Positions 10,301 through 25,300 of a DNA stretch of 64,000 nt are shown here, piece by piece. The position numbers and the translations under genes were made by a program. This DNA comes from Puffinus mauretanicus (lineage: Eukaryota; Chordata; Aves; Procellariiformes; Procellariidae), in NCBI GenBank assembly GCA_023333565.1, contig JAJKFH010002859.1, forward strand, positions 186,001 to 250,000, read 5' to 3'. Each line of letters starts with the position of its first letter. Position 1 is the first letter of the stretch. The notes below the pieces were generated by a model. It had not been told where the DNA came from and did no database searches. It saw only the letters and a list, made by a program, of their open reading frames with translations.

Positions 10301-13300
10301 AGGCTAGTTTTGTATTATTTGAAGGGTTCAGAGGAGCATAGTGGTATCTGCAGAGTCGTAGTTAAACTGTGGCTCCTCGTTGTTCAGTGCACGTTCTGGC
10401 ACCTCATTCCAAAGGGCTGGAGTGAAGAAAATGTAAGTTCTTCACTTTTAGTGGAAAAATGTGGAAAGAAAAGTGAAGAGGTGGTATTTCAGGTGGTCTA
10501 ACTCATCAAATGACTGTCTAACATTTTCGTCTTTTTCAGAGGAGGAGGAAAAATGTCCTGAATTTACAGATCTCAATATAGGCAATGCTTTATCTGGAAC
10601 AGAACTCCAAGTCCAGCTACTGTTATACACAAGGGAAAATACAAATTGTTCTGAGAGACTCATTGAACACAATGTTACTGCCTCTGAGTACCTTAATACC
10701 TCCAAGAAAATTGTCTTTGTTATTCACGGCTTCAGACCAACAGGATCTGCACCGGCGTGGCTAGGTGACATAAAGGAGCTTTTACTGTCTTCAGAGGATA
10801 TTAATCTCATTATAGTTGATTGGAATCGTGGTGCTACAACTGTGAATTACATAAGTGCTGTCGAAAACTGCAGAAAAGTTGCAGAAATACTGAAGAACTA
10901 TGTTGACCAGATGCTGGTAAGGCAGAGAGTTGAGTTGCATCTGTTCGGCATAAGTTTAAATAGCATAGTTTGAGTGTGAATGGATATTTAAAATACGTCT
11001 AAAGAGAAGCCCAGTGAACAATATCAAATTTCTTTACCAAAGTATTTACTAACTTTGCATGCAGCTATTACTGCATATCTTTAACTTCACCTGAGTTCTT
11101 ATTTGCCTTTCACTGAAGTATGCCTGAGAGTGCATCTGATTTCTTTAGACAGCTGGAAGTTTTAGGTCTTCTGGAAAGACTGACTTCACCAATGGGGAGG
11201 TGAAGTGAGAGACGTTCAAATAGTAAACAGCATTAAAATTTTACAAGAGCATTGCACTACTCTTTTTACTATTAAACTACTAAAATTAAAAATTTTAAAC
11301 GAAAAAGAAATCACTAACAGAGATATAAATATTTGTTCTAAAATGATATAAACTTCTTGATTCTAGAGGGAGTTGCTGAAACAATTGTTGATGCCAGTGG
11401 TCTTAACTGGGCTTTAGATTTATTGCTTAATCAAATGAACAAAACATGTTGTCATCTCATTTATGCCATTGCTGGATTTATCACTTGATTTTTCTTCCAT
11501 TCTCACCACTTATTTTCCCAGTCATTCTCAGAAATTTTGAATGCTGTGCAGTAAGAAAATATTCATGTGGAATTTGAGTAAAATCCCAGCATTTTGAGAA
11601 AGGCTGAGGTGAAAGAAGAGAAAACCTATCAGAATCTGTCCTCTGGGACTAGATATAGTGATAACAATTTGTAATTATGACAGTAAATTTATTGTTATGG
11701 AATAGAAAAATAAAATAGGACTATAAGAACAGTCTTCAATCCAGAGTGGGTTAAAAGGTGTATTTTGCAAATTTCTTGATGCAGATTTTTGGTTAATTGC
11801 TGGTTACAGATCTGCCTGGCAAAGCAATGACAGCAGGGCATGCTTGGGCCGATCTTCTTGTGCGAGTCATCAAAGTGATGGTGGTGGGGTATGTTGTGTC
11901 CCACAGCTACCAGTTTCATACTTGCAAGCTGTCATGAGGCCTTTGTTAATTCATTTTGAGATACATTAATATGTCCGATCCCACGTATCATCTCATCGCT
12001 CTGCAGAGATTCCAACAGGTCTGCTGATACAGTTTCAGAGATCTTCAGTAGGTTTTTTTTTTAAATATTGCCTACTTTGTAGAATGGGCATCTTGAGGCT
12101 TTCCTGCAGGAGTGCATTTGGCACCATTATTCAGCAGTTCTGTGGCATAAGTCTTAGTTAATGGTTTTATGTTTTTAATTTATTTTATTGGAAGGATAAG
12201 GTAGGGGGAGAATTTTTTTTCCTAGGTCATAGTTTTGGTTCATCTTTCTTGTATCTGGTAAATGTCTTTCTCTTCCCTCCCCTGCTCCCCTTCTAACTAG
12301 TGTGACATTTTGGAAGAAAGCTTCCTTTTTACATTTTTCTAGTCAAAGAATTTCATACTTACTATACTGTTTAACTAGTACAGAATGGCAAACTGAAAAG
12401 AACTTTGTAATTTCCATTTGGTTTTAAAGTTAGAAAGTTAGAGTTATAACTTACAGTACTGACAAAAAGTGAAAACTAAATCAGTCTACTGATGTCTGTT
12501 CAGTTAACCATGTGTGTGGTTGTGGCTTTGTTTTTTTTTTTCCCCTGATAGGTGGATGGAGCTTCTCTTGACTCTGTGTATATGATTGGAGTTAGTCTTG
12601 GGGCTCATATAGCTGGTTTTGTTGGCCAGAAGTATAATGGCAAACTTGGCAGAATTACAGGTAAGGCTTTTAATCCCAATACACGTATTCTAATGTACCT
12701 TGTATTGTTGTCATAGCTGCAAATCACATAGATGCTAGCACTGAAATTTTGACAAATGAGAACTGACTATTTAGTAACATACACGAGGAAAAATGTATCC
12801 CTGATAGAAGTTCAGAAAATTGTGAAAGTCTGCCTTCAGGACATAAATTACAGCTGAAATTTTCCAACCTGTTTACCTCTAGTGTCTCAAATGAAACTTG
12901 AGTGCTACATCCAAACAGCAGTTAAGTTAAACAATGTGCTACCTGAGTTTCTGTCTAGTTGATGGAGCAAGTCAGGTCCTTCTGAAGGGAAGTTCAAAAG
13001 CTCTTAGTCAGACCACAGGAATCAGGCACAAGGATTTAGTTTCAGTTTGAGGTACCTGAACATGGTGTAGGCTTTAGTACGTTGAGCTATCTCGTACAGG
13101 GAGCTTAGATCAGGTGTGCAACCTGTGTATGGGCACTGCGAATTTTACCTCATACTTGTTGCATCGTCAGCATTGCCATCTGCGGGAAGTGGTGCATACA
13201 GTGAAAATTGGAGTACCGTCATTTGGGTACGTCTTTCAGGACCAGGGTTGCACGCAGTTTAGGATTAACTTTTAGATGCTAGTTCCTGGGCCAGAATCCA

Positions 13301-16300
13301 CAGTGCTAATTTGGGTGCACAGGCTCCAGATACTTCTTGTGGTGAAAGAACAAAACTCACTGCAGCTAGCGTGTTGAGAAGGAAGTTGACTCAGCTAACT
13401 ATCACAAAAGGTGCTAAGAGGAGTCAGGACTGTTGGATCCTGATAGTGTTTAGGATTTAAGAGAGCAGCTGTTTTCAGGCTGAAAGGAGGCAGTTACCTC
13501 TCCTTGACATTCGTAGCTCCAAACCCTCTCTTCGGTGTACTTAAGTAATTTTTTTCCCAAAATGTAAGAGGAGCCAGTAGCCAGCCTTAAGAAAGGGAAT
13601 TAGAGATTCCTCCCCTTTTCGTACAGAAATATGAAAATCAGAGCATTTTCTAAGAGTGTAGTAGTCTCCAGCTCTATTCCTTTGGTTAAGAATACTCGTT
13701 TCCCTTTTACACAATTCCCTAGAGTTTATTGGCGTCACTGGTTGGGGACAGTCTTGATTGCAATGCTAGGTTAGCAGGTCTGTGTCCTCTCTGTGCAATA
13801 ATTGGGAGCTAGTAGATCCATGTAATTTCTGAACTCAGATGCTCACAGGTAAGTGGAATTATATGAAATGTTTCAATCACCTTTTTATAATTACAAATAT
13901 GGATGAATAAAGGCAAAGTTTGAGTAGTCCAAACACACAAGGCTCATAAACTCTTACGTGATTGTTTCACTCTTTCTTTCAAACAAGTTGAGCCAGTGGT
14001 GCAAAGTGATGTTGGAAAAATTGGATTTTAAAAAAACAAAGAATAAGGTATTTTCTTTTTCACTGTTTGGAGGTTTCTGAAATATAGAACTAATTAGTGG
14101 GCTAAAACAATGACATTTGTCACCTATGTATGACTATGAATGTTTATTCCTGACATTCCATGATCCTCTGTGGTACTTTGGGTCTTGGTTATCTTGATTT
14201 GAGAAAGAACCTTCCTAGAGTAGTTTTTAAAGCATATCTGCCAGTTAAATCATAATACAAATTTGGATAAGCTAAGGTCATACACTGGCCTTGTCTCTCA
14301 ATCAGTGAGAATGCAATTAGGAGTCAAGTAAGTGAAGGAATATGTTTTACCTTGACAGTTGTGTTTTCCATCTTTGCTGCTTTTTCTTTTTGCCTATTTG
14401 TCTATGCTTTTGTTGTCAAGAAAATACGAGCAGAGCAAACCTCAGCTAATAATTTCACTTTCTTGTGAAGGACAGAAATTACCATCTTGAAAATTATCAG
14501 GCTTCAGAGCTGCACAACAGTAATTCCCTATCGCTAAAATGAATGAGAATACACATGAGTGTATACGAGTATATGAGTGTATATGAGTGAATGAGTGTTT
14601 ATGCTTCAAATACTTTGCCATCCAAATCCCCTCCTCCCTGATAAAAAGTGCTTTTTGTGGATCTCAGTTGGAATCTCATTTGTCATAGTTGAGTTTTGAT
14701 TTGAGTATAAAATTTCCAAACCTCCTTCAGGTGAAAATGTGGTCGAAAACTGGTATTTCACTTATTTGCATGTAACAATTGTTTTTCGATAAGTAATTTC
14801 AACACCAACTGATAAAGTGATTGAGGCACGTTTGAAATTGTCTCCATCCAAGATGTCTCCATCTTGTGTTCTGGTGGTGAGAGTAGTTACATTGTGTGTT
14901 TTGTTTTTATGAAGTGCTTTATAGGTATAGTATTTTTTGGGGAAAAGGACAAAATTAATTCTCCTGATTTAATCTCTAATGCTGTTGGCTTATGATTCAT
15001 CACTGGGAGATGAGCACAACTTATTAGGGAGAGAAAGAAATTCAAAGATATGGGTTGATCAGTCTTGTGGTAGAAACCCTTGCTTTGTGTAGCAAGTTGA
15101 AGAATGGAAACTTGAGAAGAATTGTGCTGGTTTTTATTTTTATTATTATCCCAGGAAAATGAAGAATCATTGATGACTAATGCTCAAATGTCACTCTTGT
15201 ATATATCTGTAGAAACCCCAGGATTGTAATGCTAGTGTTACTTTCACTTAGGTCTTGATCCAGCGGGCCCTTCGTTCACTCGAGAACCACCAGAGCGGAG
15301 ACTGGATCGTACTGATGCACAATTTGTTGATGTAATCCATTCAGATACTGATGGTAATGACATAGCCTTAACTTTCCTATTTCAACTTGAGGAAAGGCAG
15401 GAAAGTGAAAGAGAAGGGATAAGCTATTTCAGTAACATCCAAATAGCATTGCAGAAGTATATTTTGTGTTATCAGGTGGATTTCTGTGCTGTTGCTTTCT
15501 AACAATATCTATACTTTTGAAATCGTATTTTTTATTATTATGCCTATTCATCAAGAAATTGAAACTCAACTTTGCTAATGATTTAAGCAATGATGGGCTG
15601 TTTTGTTCAGTTCTGACATGAATAGCCATGTTATTGAGTGAATGAAGTTTCATGACTGAACCTGAAAATACTGAATTAACTTTTATGTCCAACAGCTAAC
15701 TGAAGGCATATGTAGATAACCATATAGTCATGAGTCTCTTTAATGTCATGCAAAAGTAGAGATTACACCACTGTCATTTATGTCTTGTTTGTTTTAGTAT
15801 ATTCCTTCTGAATACAAAAAAAAAGAAGTCTGCACATTGAATAAAGAGTGCCTATTGCATTAATTTATGATACTGCTATTTGGAAAATAGTTTTGCATAA
15901 ACATCCTTTTGCTGTGATAGTGTGTATGAACATAGAGGTTGTAAGCATGTGATTATCACTAAATTAAAGTCCCTTCTGAGACAGTCTCAGCTGTATCACA
16001 TTACTACACTGTTCAGATACATTGCTTAAAATTCTAAATCACATTACTAGGTTAAAATGAAGAATGTTGTAAAGTCTGCTTCACCCACACTATAATCTGT
16101 TTTTTTTTTTTTCTGAAACTGTAAGTAAACCTTTCAAACCTACCACACTTGTCCCATTCTTTGTGTAGTTTCATATGAGTTTCTTTTATAATACTAATAA
16201 TTAAGCATTTTATTATACAAATTTATATGTGAAGCTGTAAAATACCATCTTTTGTAATGCTCTAATTATGTGAATAAAGATAATGTGTGGTAAAAGAAAG

Positions 16301-19300
16301 GTAGGTCGGATTAAGCTAAATGTTACTCATGGCCTTTTATGGGATAGATACAGATTTTTCTACTTTAATATACTGCTTATATTAGTGTAGCTCAGAATCC
16401 AATGTCGTGCAAAAAATGGAAAATCTTACTCTAATGAAAATGACATTGGGAAAGAATTTTGGTTGCTGGAGAGAACATGAATTTCCTAAATTTCTTCATG
16501 CAAATAATGTCTCAGCTACAGCACTAAATAGTTGCTTCTGTTATATCCATTTTCTTTTGTGGTAGTAGGAATCTTACCCAAATTTGTATACATTTGTGTA
16601 CAGCATTTTACATGTGTATAACTTTCTTAAAAAGGAAAAAACCCATGGGTTTTAACTCATGAATTCCATTTACAGAACAAAAGAACAGTAAATTTGCAAA
16701 AAAATTCCTTTAAGACCTTCATGTTATTTTGTAATGCTAAATGTAATGCTAAATGTAATGCTAAATAATTCACGGCATAATTCTGTTTATGGGTTTTTGA
16801 TTCATGATGTTTTTACTTTAGCCCTAGGTTTCAAGAAACCTTTAGGAACCATTGATTTCTATCCAAATGGAGGAATGGATCAGCCTGGTTGTCCACAAAC
16901 AGTATTTAGTGGTAAATAAAAATGTGTTCAATTAAAGAGAAAAGAGTTTGAAATCAAACCAAAAAAAGCTTAAACTGAATTCAATGGACACTGCACATAT
17001 TTGGTAGTATGGGGGCTGAGGGCATTGTATTCTTCCTTTTCCATCCCCACTCAGCAAATGAGAAATAACAAAGGCATTTGACATCTTTTTTTTTTTAAGA
17101 AAGATCTTCCTATAAGCATACACATTCCATCATACCGTTATTATTGGTATGATGGAATTATATTATTATATCATATATATAATCTGTATATAGTGATCAT
17201 TATTTTTCTGTGTTTATATATGGCTAGGCATGGGGGAAGATGTTTGTGTCCAAGTGGTTCGGGCAGGATCACTTGCATATGACATGGAAGGCAAGGCTTT
17301 CAAGTCTTCGCTGTGTCTTAGGTTCCTCCTGGTCGGCAATGATGTACTCGGTTTTGGACAGGTCTTTTAAGCTCTAGGATGAAAACAGTTTAACAACGTG
17401 ATCTTTTGCTGCAGAATTTTGCTTATTTCAACCTCCATAAATCTTAGGCAAGGTTGCTGCCCATTTTTTTTGTTTACTCTTTTTGGATACGTTTATGACT
17501 GTCTATGTTTCTATTACTAATCTGCACAGTGCTGCTACGAATTAGAGCTGCTGCAAAAGCATAGGGCTTCCACTTGTGTGTCTGTGAGTATGGGAGAATC
17601 CCTTAAGACTTAGGATCATCTTCATCTGTACAATTCTCATCGTTCACTTTGCTAGGAGAGGAAGGAATTTATTACCCCAAAAAACTAGAGAGAAAAATCT
17701 CTGAAGTGTTCCTCGCAGCAGTTTTTTTGCCAAAATGTTCTGCACGGGATGCAACAAGGCAAATTTTAACTCAGACTCATGCTTTATAACAATAATTCTG
17801 TAAATTTGATAGGGCTTAGTAGACTATTTCTTGCATATTAAACCCTGTAGGCTTTTCTCTGTACCTGTAATATTCAAAACACTCTTCAATTTCTTCTTCT
17901 TGTGTGTGTGCATCCATTTTTTACACTTGGTGGTCAACTAACCAGAGAATAAAAGCATGGCTAACTAAGAATGACTGAGGTAAATGGGATTACTTTGGTA
18001 ACACCTTTTCTTTCACGAAGAAAAATGATTACATATTCTTGGTATATTTCGTTTTTTCTTTCCTGAAGGACTTCAGTATTTTAAGTGTGACCATCAAAGA
18101 TCTGTCTTCCTCTTCTTATCATCTTTGAAAAGAAGGTGCAACATAATAACGTATCCTTGTGACTCTTACTTGGATTACAAGAGAGGAAAATGTCTTGATT
18201 GTGAAGCTTTCCAGCCAATGTCCTGTCCAGTACTGGGTAAGAGTTATGATATCTGCTCTGGGCTGGGTTAGATTTTCCGAGAAATCCAGACTAGCTCTTT
18301 CTGGGGCTACTCCAGAGAGATCTGTAGAGATTGATCGCGTGCAGAGCTGCATACTCTTTAAAGTAGTTTAAAGTTTATGGCTTTGTCTGCTTTATAGTTA
18401 TCTCTGTTAGAAACAGGTGCTGAATGTTCCTAATCTTTGATTATTATGCTTTCCAGTCTGAAATGGATTCATAGTGTATTTCCTTTTTACAGAGAAACTG
18501 CTTCTACTTAGTGGATCACTTTAGGCACACATAGTGTGTTATCTTCCCTAGAGTACCTGTGGTTTTTATTTAAAAATGAGAACGTTTCTAGCAACTTCAT
18601 GGTTTCTCTGGCTCTTCTTCTGGAATCAAGCTTTTATCTGCAGGGTTTTTTAGTTGTTTGGGGTTTTATTGCTTTTAGAGAGGATCTGGGGACAGCTTGA
18701 AAACAGCTACAGTAGTGTGAGCATTTCCTAGTTAGCAGGGTTTTCTTAAGAATGAAAAAAAAATGTTTAAATAGAAATTAACTTTCAATTCATACCTTGT
18801 CTTGTTTACATCCTTCTGTTAAGATGTACACCCTACGTATATTACTTAGATCAGGTTTGAAGAAAAAGCATAGACAGACAGATCTGTATACTATTTTATA
18901 ATAAAATCCAACATAGCGGGACCTTATAGTAGGGCAGAAAGACTCGAGGACTTCCCCGGCATGCCTATTAGCCATGCCTGATGCACTTATGCAGAATGCC
19001 CGAGCTAGAGGTGGAGAAATATTTGACCAGTCAGCTGCCACCTTTTTTTTTTTAATAACCGTACAACCTCTGAGGAAATGACAGGCAGCTGCATCTGGGA
19101 ACTGGGAGGAGAAACAGCATCCTTCTGTTGCAAGCTTTCCTGCTTGCTGCCTTGCAGTGGCAGCTCTGCAGCCTGGAACTAGCCCTCGTTGTCCAGGCTA
19201 GGTAAAGAAATCAAGAGGGAGAGAACAGGATCAGCCACTTTAGAAACAAGGATTGTTATCAAGCCTCAAAGACAATAAGCATAGAATTGCATACAACAAA

Positions 19301-22300
19301 AGTGCTTTCTACATTACATCCAAGAGTTTAGGAGGTTTAAAGAGTATCTAACATTTTATTAAATAATATCCACAATTATAGACTAGAGGGTTTAAAAATA
19401 CTTTAATGATTCAAAAAAGAAAGAAGAAAATTTTACCTAATGTGAAGCTGTTCTGTAACTGTTCTCTGCAAATAAGTGGGCTACTTTCTTGGGTTTGTTT
19501 TTATTACCTCTGCGGGAGTTTATAAGCAGTATTGTTGGAGTTAGTACTCTAGACTAAATAGATTCCAACATTATGACAATTTTAGTAATACTAAGGTATT
19601 AGAAGAATTAAATACTTGCATACTACATTCTATTTTATTCAGGGGATTCTTGCATTTTCCAAGTCAATTTGCTTTCTCAGAGAATGTTTAAGAAAATTAG
19701 AGCCAAGTCTGTCACTTTGCGTGAGTTTCTTTTACGTAATTGTAAGTGTATGCGTATGTGTAAGGATTTTGCTAAATGTCTGGAATTAAATATTTAAACT
19801 TCGGATTTTAGGTTATTATGCTGATAGATGGAAAAAACTGTTAATCCCAAATAGTTCACCAACGAAAGCTTATTTTGATACCTCGGACCAAGACCCATTC
19901 TGCAGTGAGTGGCTGAATACATATATAACAAACTCTTTATGAAATGTTATGGCTGTTATTTGTTAGCTGATCTGGAGCGAAAGCATGTTAGAAGTAGAAA
20001 GTTATTATTAGCTGCTGTGTAAAATGGTGTAATAAACAATGAGCTAAGTGTCAGTTTGCAGACTGGAGGAAGAAGAAGAATGATTGTGGCAGAAGAGTAA
20101 GTAATACGTGAACTGAGAAAGAAATGTGTCTTTAAAAGTAATGAGATGGACTGCCAAGAGGAAGAAGTAAGCTAGAAAATGAGAATCGAGTGACAGGGAA
20201 AAAGCTGGACTGAGAGAACCTGCTTTGAGGGGATCATTGCTGCCATTGTCAGAGAGCAAAAGTGGGAAACGAGACTGCCCTGGCTGGGGGATGGAAAAGA
20301 GACACCTCTATGTTCCACCCCAGGAGGGGGCACGCTACAGTCAACTACAGCTACTCCAGCTTTTAAAAGTCCATGTCTCCCTAGGAGTAAAACAGTGGAG
20401 GGAAAACTTAGCTGACTGTTTCAGGTTTATGCTATATGGGAATGAAGTCTCATGGCATGGGCTTTAGCTGCAGCAGTTTGGTTATTTACCTATCCATGTA
20501 GAGGTCCAGTTCAGATTATCATCCAATTTCTGTTTTTGTTAACAGACTTTGCCACCATAAGCAAATGCTAGCACACTCTTCTAATTGCTTATGTTTCAGG
20601 TTCCTTGATTTGGAGTGTGGGGATAAGCTTACAGGGAATTCAAGTGAAATCAAGTTTTCCCATTAGCTTTTTTTACCATCTTGGCAAGTTTTGTGACCAG
20701 GGACTGAATGTCTCTTGTTATAGTGGTAATCATGCTTACTTACATGACTGTTTCTTCCAAAGGGCCAAGGAAAGGTTAACAAAAATGTGGTGGATTTTAC
20801 ATAAAATAACTCCTATTCCCAGTGGTCTTTCAGCTCAGCCCGAACCTGCTACCGCTGTTCTCCCCTGCTCCTGTCTGCTTGGGCGTTGCTCTTCCATGCT
20901 GTCAAGGCTGCACAGGCTGCTAGGTCTGTCTCCTCATTCATTCTTCCCGAAGAGAATTACGGCTTTGCTTTTGCTCTCACACTATTAAAATCTGGGCATT
21001 TATCAAAAATCCAAGCAGGCAGAATCCTGATGATGGAAAGAGTACATTGCAGAAGGGAAAGATTATATTTACTGTTGTGGGACGGGCGGTAGAAGAGAGA
21101 AAAGAGGGGGAGAAATATTACCAAACATAGGAGGAGGCACATGGAGAGGAATAAGAAACATTGTAATGACAGCATAAATTTAAGGGAAAATATGCAAAGT
21201 CAAGAAGAAAAATGAGTCTACTAAACCAGTCTGAAAAAGAGGGTATTTATTAACTAAAACCTTATTTTAATTATTAGATATTTGAAAACATGAGGACAAA
21301 GAAATAAACAAGTGAAACTGTAAACCTGAGCAGGACAAGTTTTTCACAGGAGGTGAGGCTTGGCCTTTTAGGAGAGAATGTTAAAAAGCAACAAGCAAAA
21401 AGCCATAGCACGGTTACAATACTGGTGATGGTTACAGAGGTGCGGCAGAAGGCCAGGTTAGAGTTTCCGAGGGCACAGAGGAGGAGGTCAGAGCAGGGAG
21501 GGTGCCAGCCCCAGGTACCCAGCCGGTTTTCCTGAGGCCGTGGGCCCTCCAGGGGAGGGGGAGAAGGGGCTGGAATGTGGGAAGGCAGTCAGATCCCCCT
21601 CCTCTTCCTCAGTCTTCCCCATGCAGTTTTTCTAGTATCCACACAGAGGTTTTGGCAGGTTGGCTTCTCTGAGGGAAGGGTGCTTGGAGGACCTGTACTG
21701 CTGCACCTGCTCAGGCTGGGCAAGCAAGGCGTAGGAATAATGTCTCTCTTCAGCTTTTACCACCTGATTAATCTGCTCACCTAGCTAACTGCCCACTTTG
21801 CCTGTACATAAAGCTTGTGCCAATGCTGTTCCTCCCCTCTCCCGGCCAATGTACCTCAGCTGTTTTCTGGACGTGTCACTTTTGGGGGTAACGTGATACG
21901 CTAATAGCTCAAATATCCCCTTTTTGCAGAGCTTGCCAAAACCTGAAGGTGCTAGTGAGGGCTTGATTTTGCGTTTTTTCCTTAGGCAGGTCAAACTCTT
22001 CATGCTAATTCTGATGGTAGCTTTCTGATGCAAACCCTTTCCATGTAAGAACTAGAGGAAACGATACACTAATTGCACAGAACTCCAAGTAGCCATTTGG
22101 TAGACGCTAATTTTTGTCAGTAGCCGCCTTATTCTGCTTTGAGCTGGTAACTTAGAAGTAGAGTCACTATTCCTATCATCAACCAGTGAATACTTCGAAC
22201 AGGGTGATAATAACAACTGCATCCTGCTGAGATCATTCTTTGAATCTTATTATTTCCTATTTGTTTTTGCAGTGTATAACTACTTGCTGGATATTACTAC

Positions 22301-25300
22301 CTGGAATAAAAGCATTAGGAGAGGTTTCATTAAAGTTAAAATAACAGATTATGCTGGAAACACAGTAGAATCAGAGATGAATAGGTATGTTGTGCTTTGT
22401 CTCTAAATCTTTTTAATCACTTTGTAGGACTAATTTTCTGAGTTTCCTAAGCCTTTTAACTTGTTAACTTGTAAGTCAAAAAAGTATCATAAGGTTGTTA
22501 AGACTTGGCCACAGCTCCTTTTCCTGGATATGGCTCAGTGTCGGAGGCAATGCTCCTCACACTGAAATGATCCTCTCTCCATTTATGAGCTAGCCCAGGT
22601 CCTTGCATGGTTTGAATCCAGTTCTAGGTGTCCTTGTTCTGAACGCTCGAAGTTGATAAATCTTACAAGATTTCTGATCTTAATAATAATGCTTAGTAAT
22701 ATTGAATATTGCTCTGTTAACAAAACCCTGACTAGAAATAATATTTTTCTTTAGTGAAGCTTCAACATTTCAGCAATATAAAGAGTCAAAATACTAACTG
22801 GATTTTACCAAGATGTTGACAAAATATCGAAAATTTCCTTGATCTTTTCTACGAAGACTTTAATAGGCCCAAAACACAAGCTTAGGATTCTCCAGATGAG
22901 GCTGAAATCTCTTAATAATCCAGAAAGGTAAGTGTTTGTCGCGTATCAAAGTTGTGTATCAACTAAACTGCTCAGGATGTATATTTCCCTCTATTGATTT
23001 TTTTAATCGCATGTTCCTGAATGCATGAATATCCTTCTCATTCTACCTAGGATCAAATTTATCATGTAGAAGAGCTGCCCTGTACATTAACATTTAGTGC
23101 ACAGCACCCTCAGTTTGCATCTCTTGTACACGTAGAAGTCAACAAGCGTGCTGCTTGTTACAGCAGGCTGCTGCTGCTGTCTGGTCACAGCGGGTTTTCA
23201 GGGACCACTTATGTAGACCAGCCGGACATAGACCTGCACGGTTAAGTTCTCTTCCAGAAGACAAATTTTATTAAGCACTTTTCTGATTTAATCATGTGTC
23301 TATACACAGCTTTTCACACTCGGGTACGAAATGGAGCACTTCAGCTACTTGTGTGACTGGAATAGGTTTTTGGTCTTCTTGCTGATGGTAAAGACCTTCC
23401 AAGACCAAAACACAGTTTATGCTTGCCTACACTTAGAATGAAATCATCTGCATTTTTTGATATTTAAATGTCTTTAATTATTTCTGGTTTTAAATACTTG
23501 GGCAGTATCGCCGTATGTTCATTTTTTAGATCTCTAGAGTTACTTGTATGGTAGCATTAGTAATTAAATTTTACGTTTGCATCTTGTGAGAATAACATAT
23601 TACATGGAATAGGTAAGTAGCAAGAGTACTTTATTTTAGATTTATTATGTTAATTTGCTTAATATGAATGTCAGATTCAACGAAGTCAGAATCTAAAATA
23701 AAAACTAATAATGGTTATCAAATAATGAATGAGTGGAAATAGTATTACAATATGAGTAAGTCTTAAGTAAGTATATTTTGTTAACTTGAGAAATAACATT
23801 TAAGGCTTTCTGATTTGGTATATAATAATAGTCAAGCAGCAATTGGGTAGGATACTTCGTAAAAATTATGAAACCTTGTTAAATTAATCTGCTATTTCAT
23901 ATTTACTGAGAAGGAGGAGACAGGTGGGAGAGACTTAGAAAGAAACGGAACAGTAACCAAAATATTACCCCCAAATGTGTATACATTAGACTTTATTAAC
24001 TTGTTGAAGGCCATAAGTCTCACGTTCTCAGGTGAACTGGCATGATTTCATTTAAAAGCATTTGGTGATGAGAGATATTCAAAGCTCTAAATCATATTGC
24101 AATTTTTTTCTCAACCCAACGGTGATAAATCAGAAGATACATTTCATGCAAACCTATCAGCATTCAGGACTATTTCAGATAATGATCTAGCAAATAAGGA
24201 AGACATTCAGTGAACACCCCTTACTGGTTTTGAGTTTTCATTCTTGTTACTCTGACTCTAGTTAGTTTTGAAGTAAGATGCACTTGATTTTCTGTAATAC
24301 AGTATCCGCTGAAGTCCTTCACACGGAGCCTCATCAGATGGCAGTCATATAGGCACATTAGATATACTTTTAGATAGCAATGGAAAATAGTGTACTGAAT
24401 CAGCATGTAAAAGTAATTTAAATGCAGATGTTACAACACTATTGGTTGGTATAATTACATAATTGCTCATTGTAATTATAACTACCTATATTTACCTTAT
24501 TTAGTTACATATAATTACAACAATTACTTGAATACAGGATAATCAACTAGAAACTACATTAAAAATATTTAAATTATTCATATAAGAAAGTAGTAGGTAG
24601 AAAACAGGGGACAGGTGCAGGGATAAAAGACAATAGGAGTCTCAGTCTCCCCAGATCTGGGTTAATAGCAGACAATGGGAGTTTGGGAATGTCACTGACA
24701 ATTGTCTACTGGGCTGGTCCATTATTTAGACAGATGGTGTGTGAATGTGGGAGTGCTAAAAGGGACATATAATTTTCAAACTCTTCTTCTGGCCTCTGAG
24801 ATAAATCATTCCTGCTCATCCGTAAAAACAGACAGCTTTCCTAACTTGTGTGTGTCCAGGTGTCAGTTCTCCCAAAAAGCTTTTGAACCTGTCAGTCAAT
24901 TCAAACTCAATTGATGGGGAAGGTGAATGTCTCAAAGATACTTAGCCCAGCCACCTTTGTTTTTTTTTACAAAAACAAGAACAGGAGTAATAAAAAAGAA
25001 GACCTCTACTGAACAAGAGAATGTGGCATGCCCTTGCTTTTTAGTAGACAGCAGAGAAGCCACATGGGGTGAGGGATTATGAAAGCCTCACCTAACAAAA
25101 AAATTATGTGTGTTTTGCTTCTTGTCAGTGAACTGGAGAACCTGCTCCTCGCTCAGGGCTACTCTCCCATAAGGCATTCCTGGTACTCAATAATCACAAG
25201 CTTAGATGGATTGCAGTTCAAATGAGATACAATATGTTGGAAACCATACGTTTTTATTTCTAGTATTTGTCATCATGGTTTGTCTAAGCATTATGTCCCC

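Noticed and set aside
10461..10973. Single-exon 170-codon reading of the lipase N-terminal region
   Set aside because: It reads through the exon 2 acceptor and donor into introns. The spliced exon 10540-10916 explains the conserved part.
20605..20988. 127-codon ORF in LIPI intron 7
   Set aside because: No motif, and no acceptor/donor pair with a phase compatible with exons 7 and 8.
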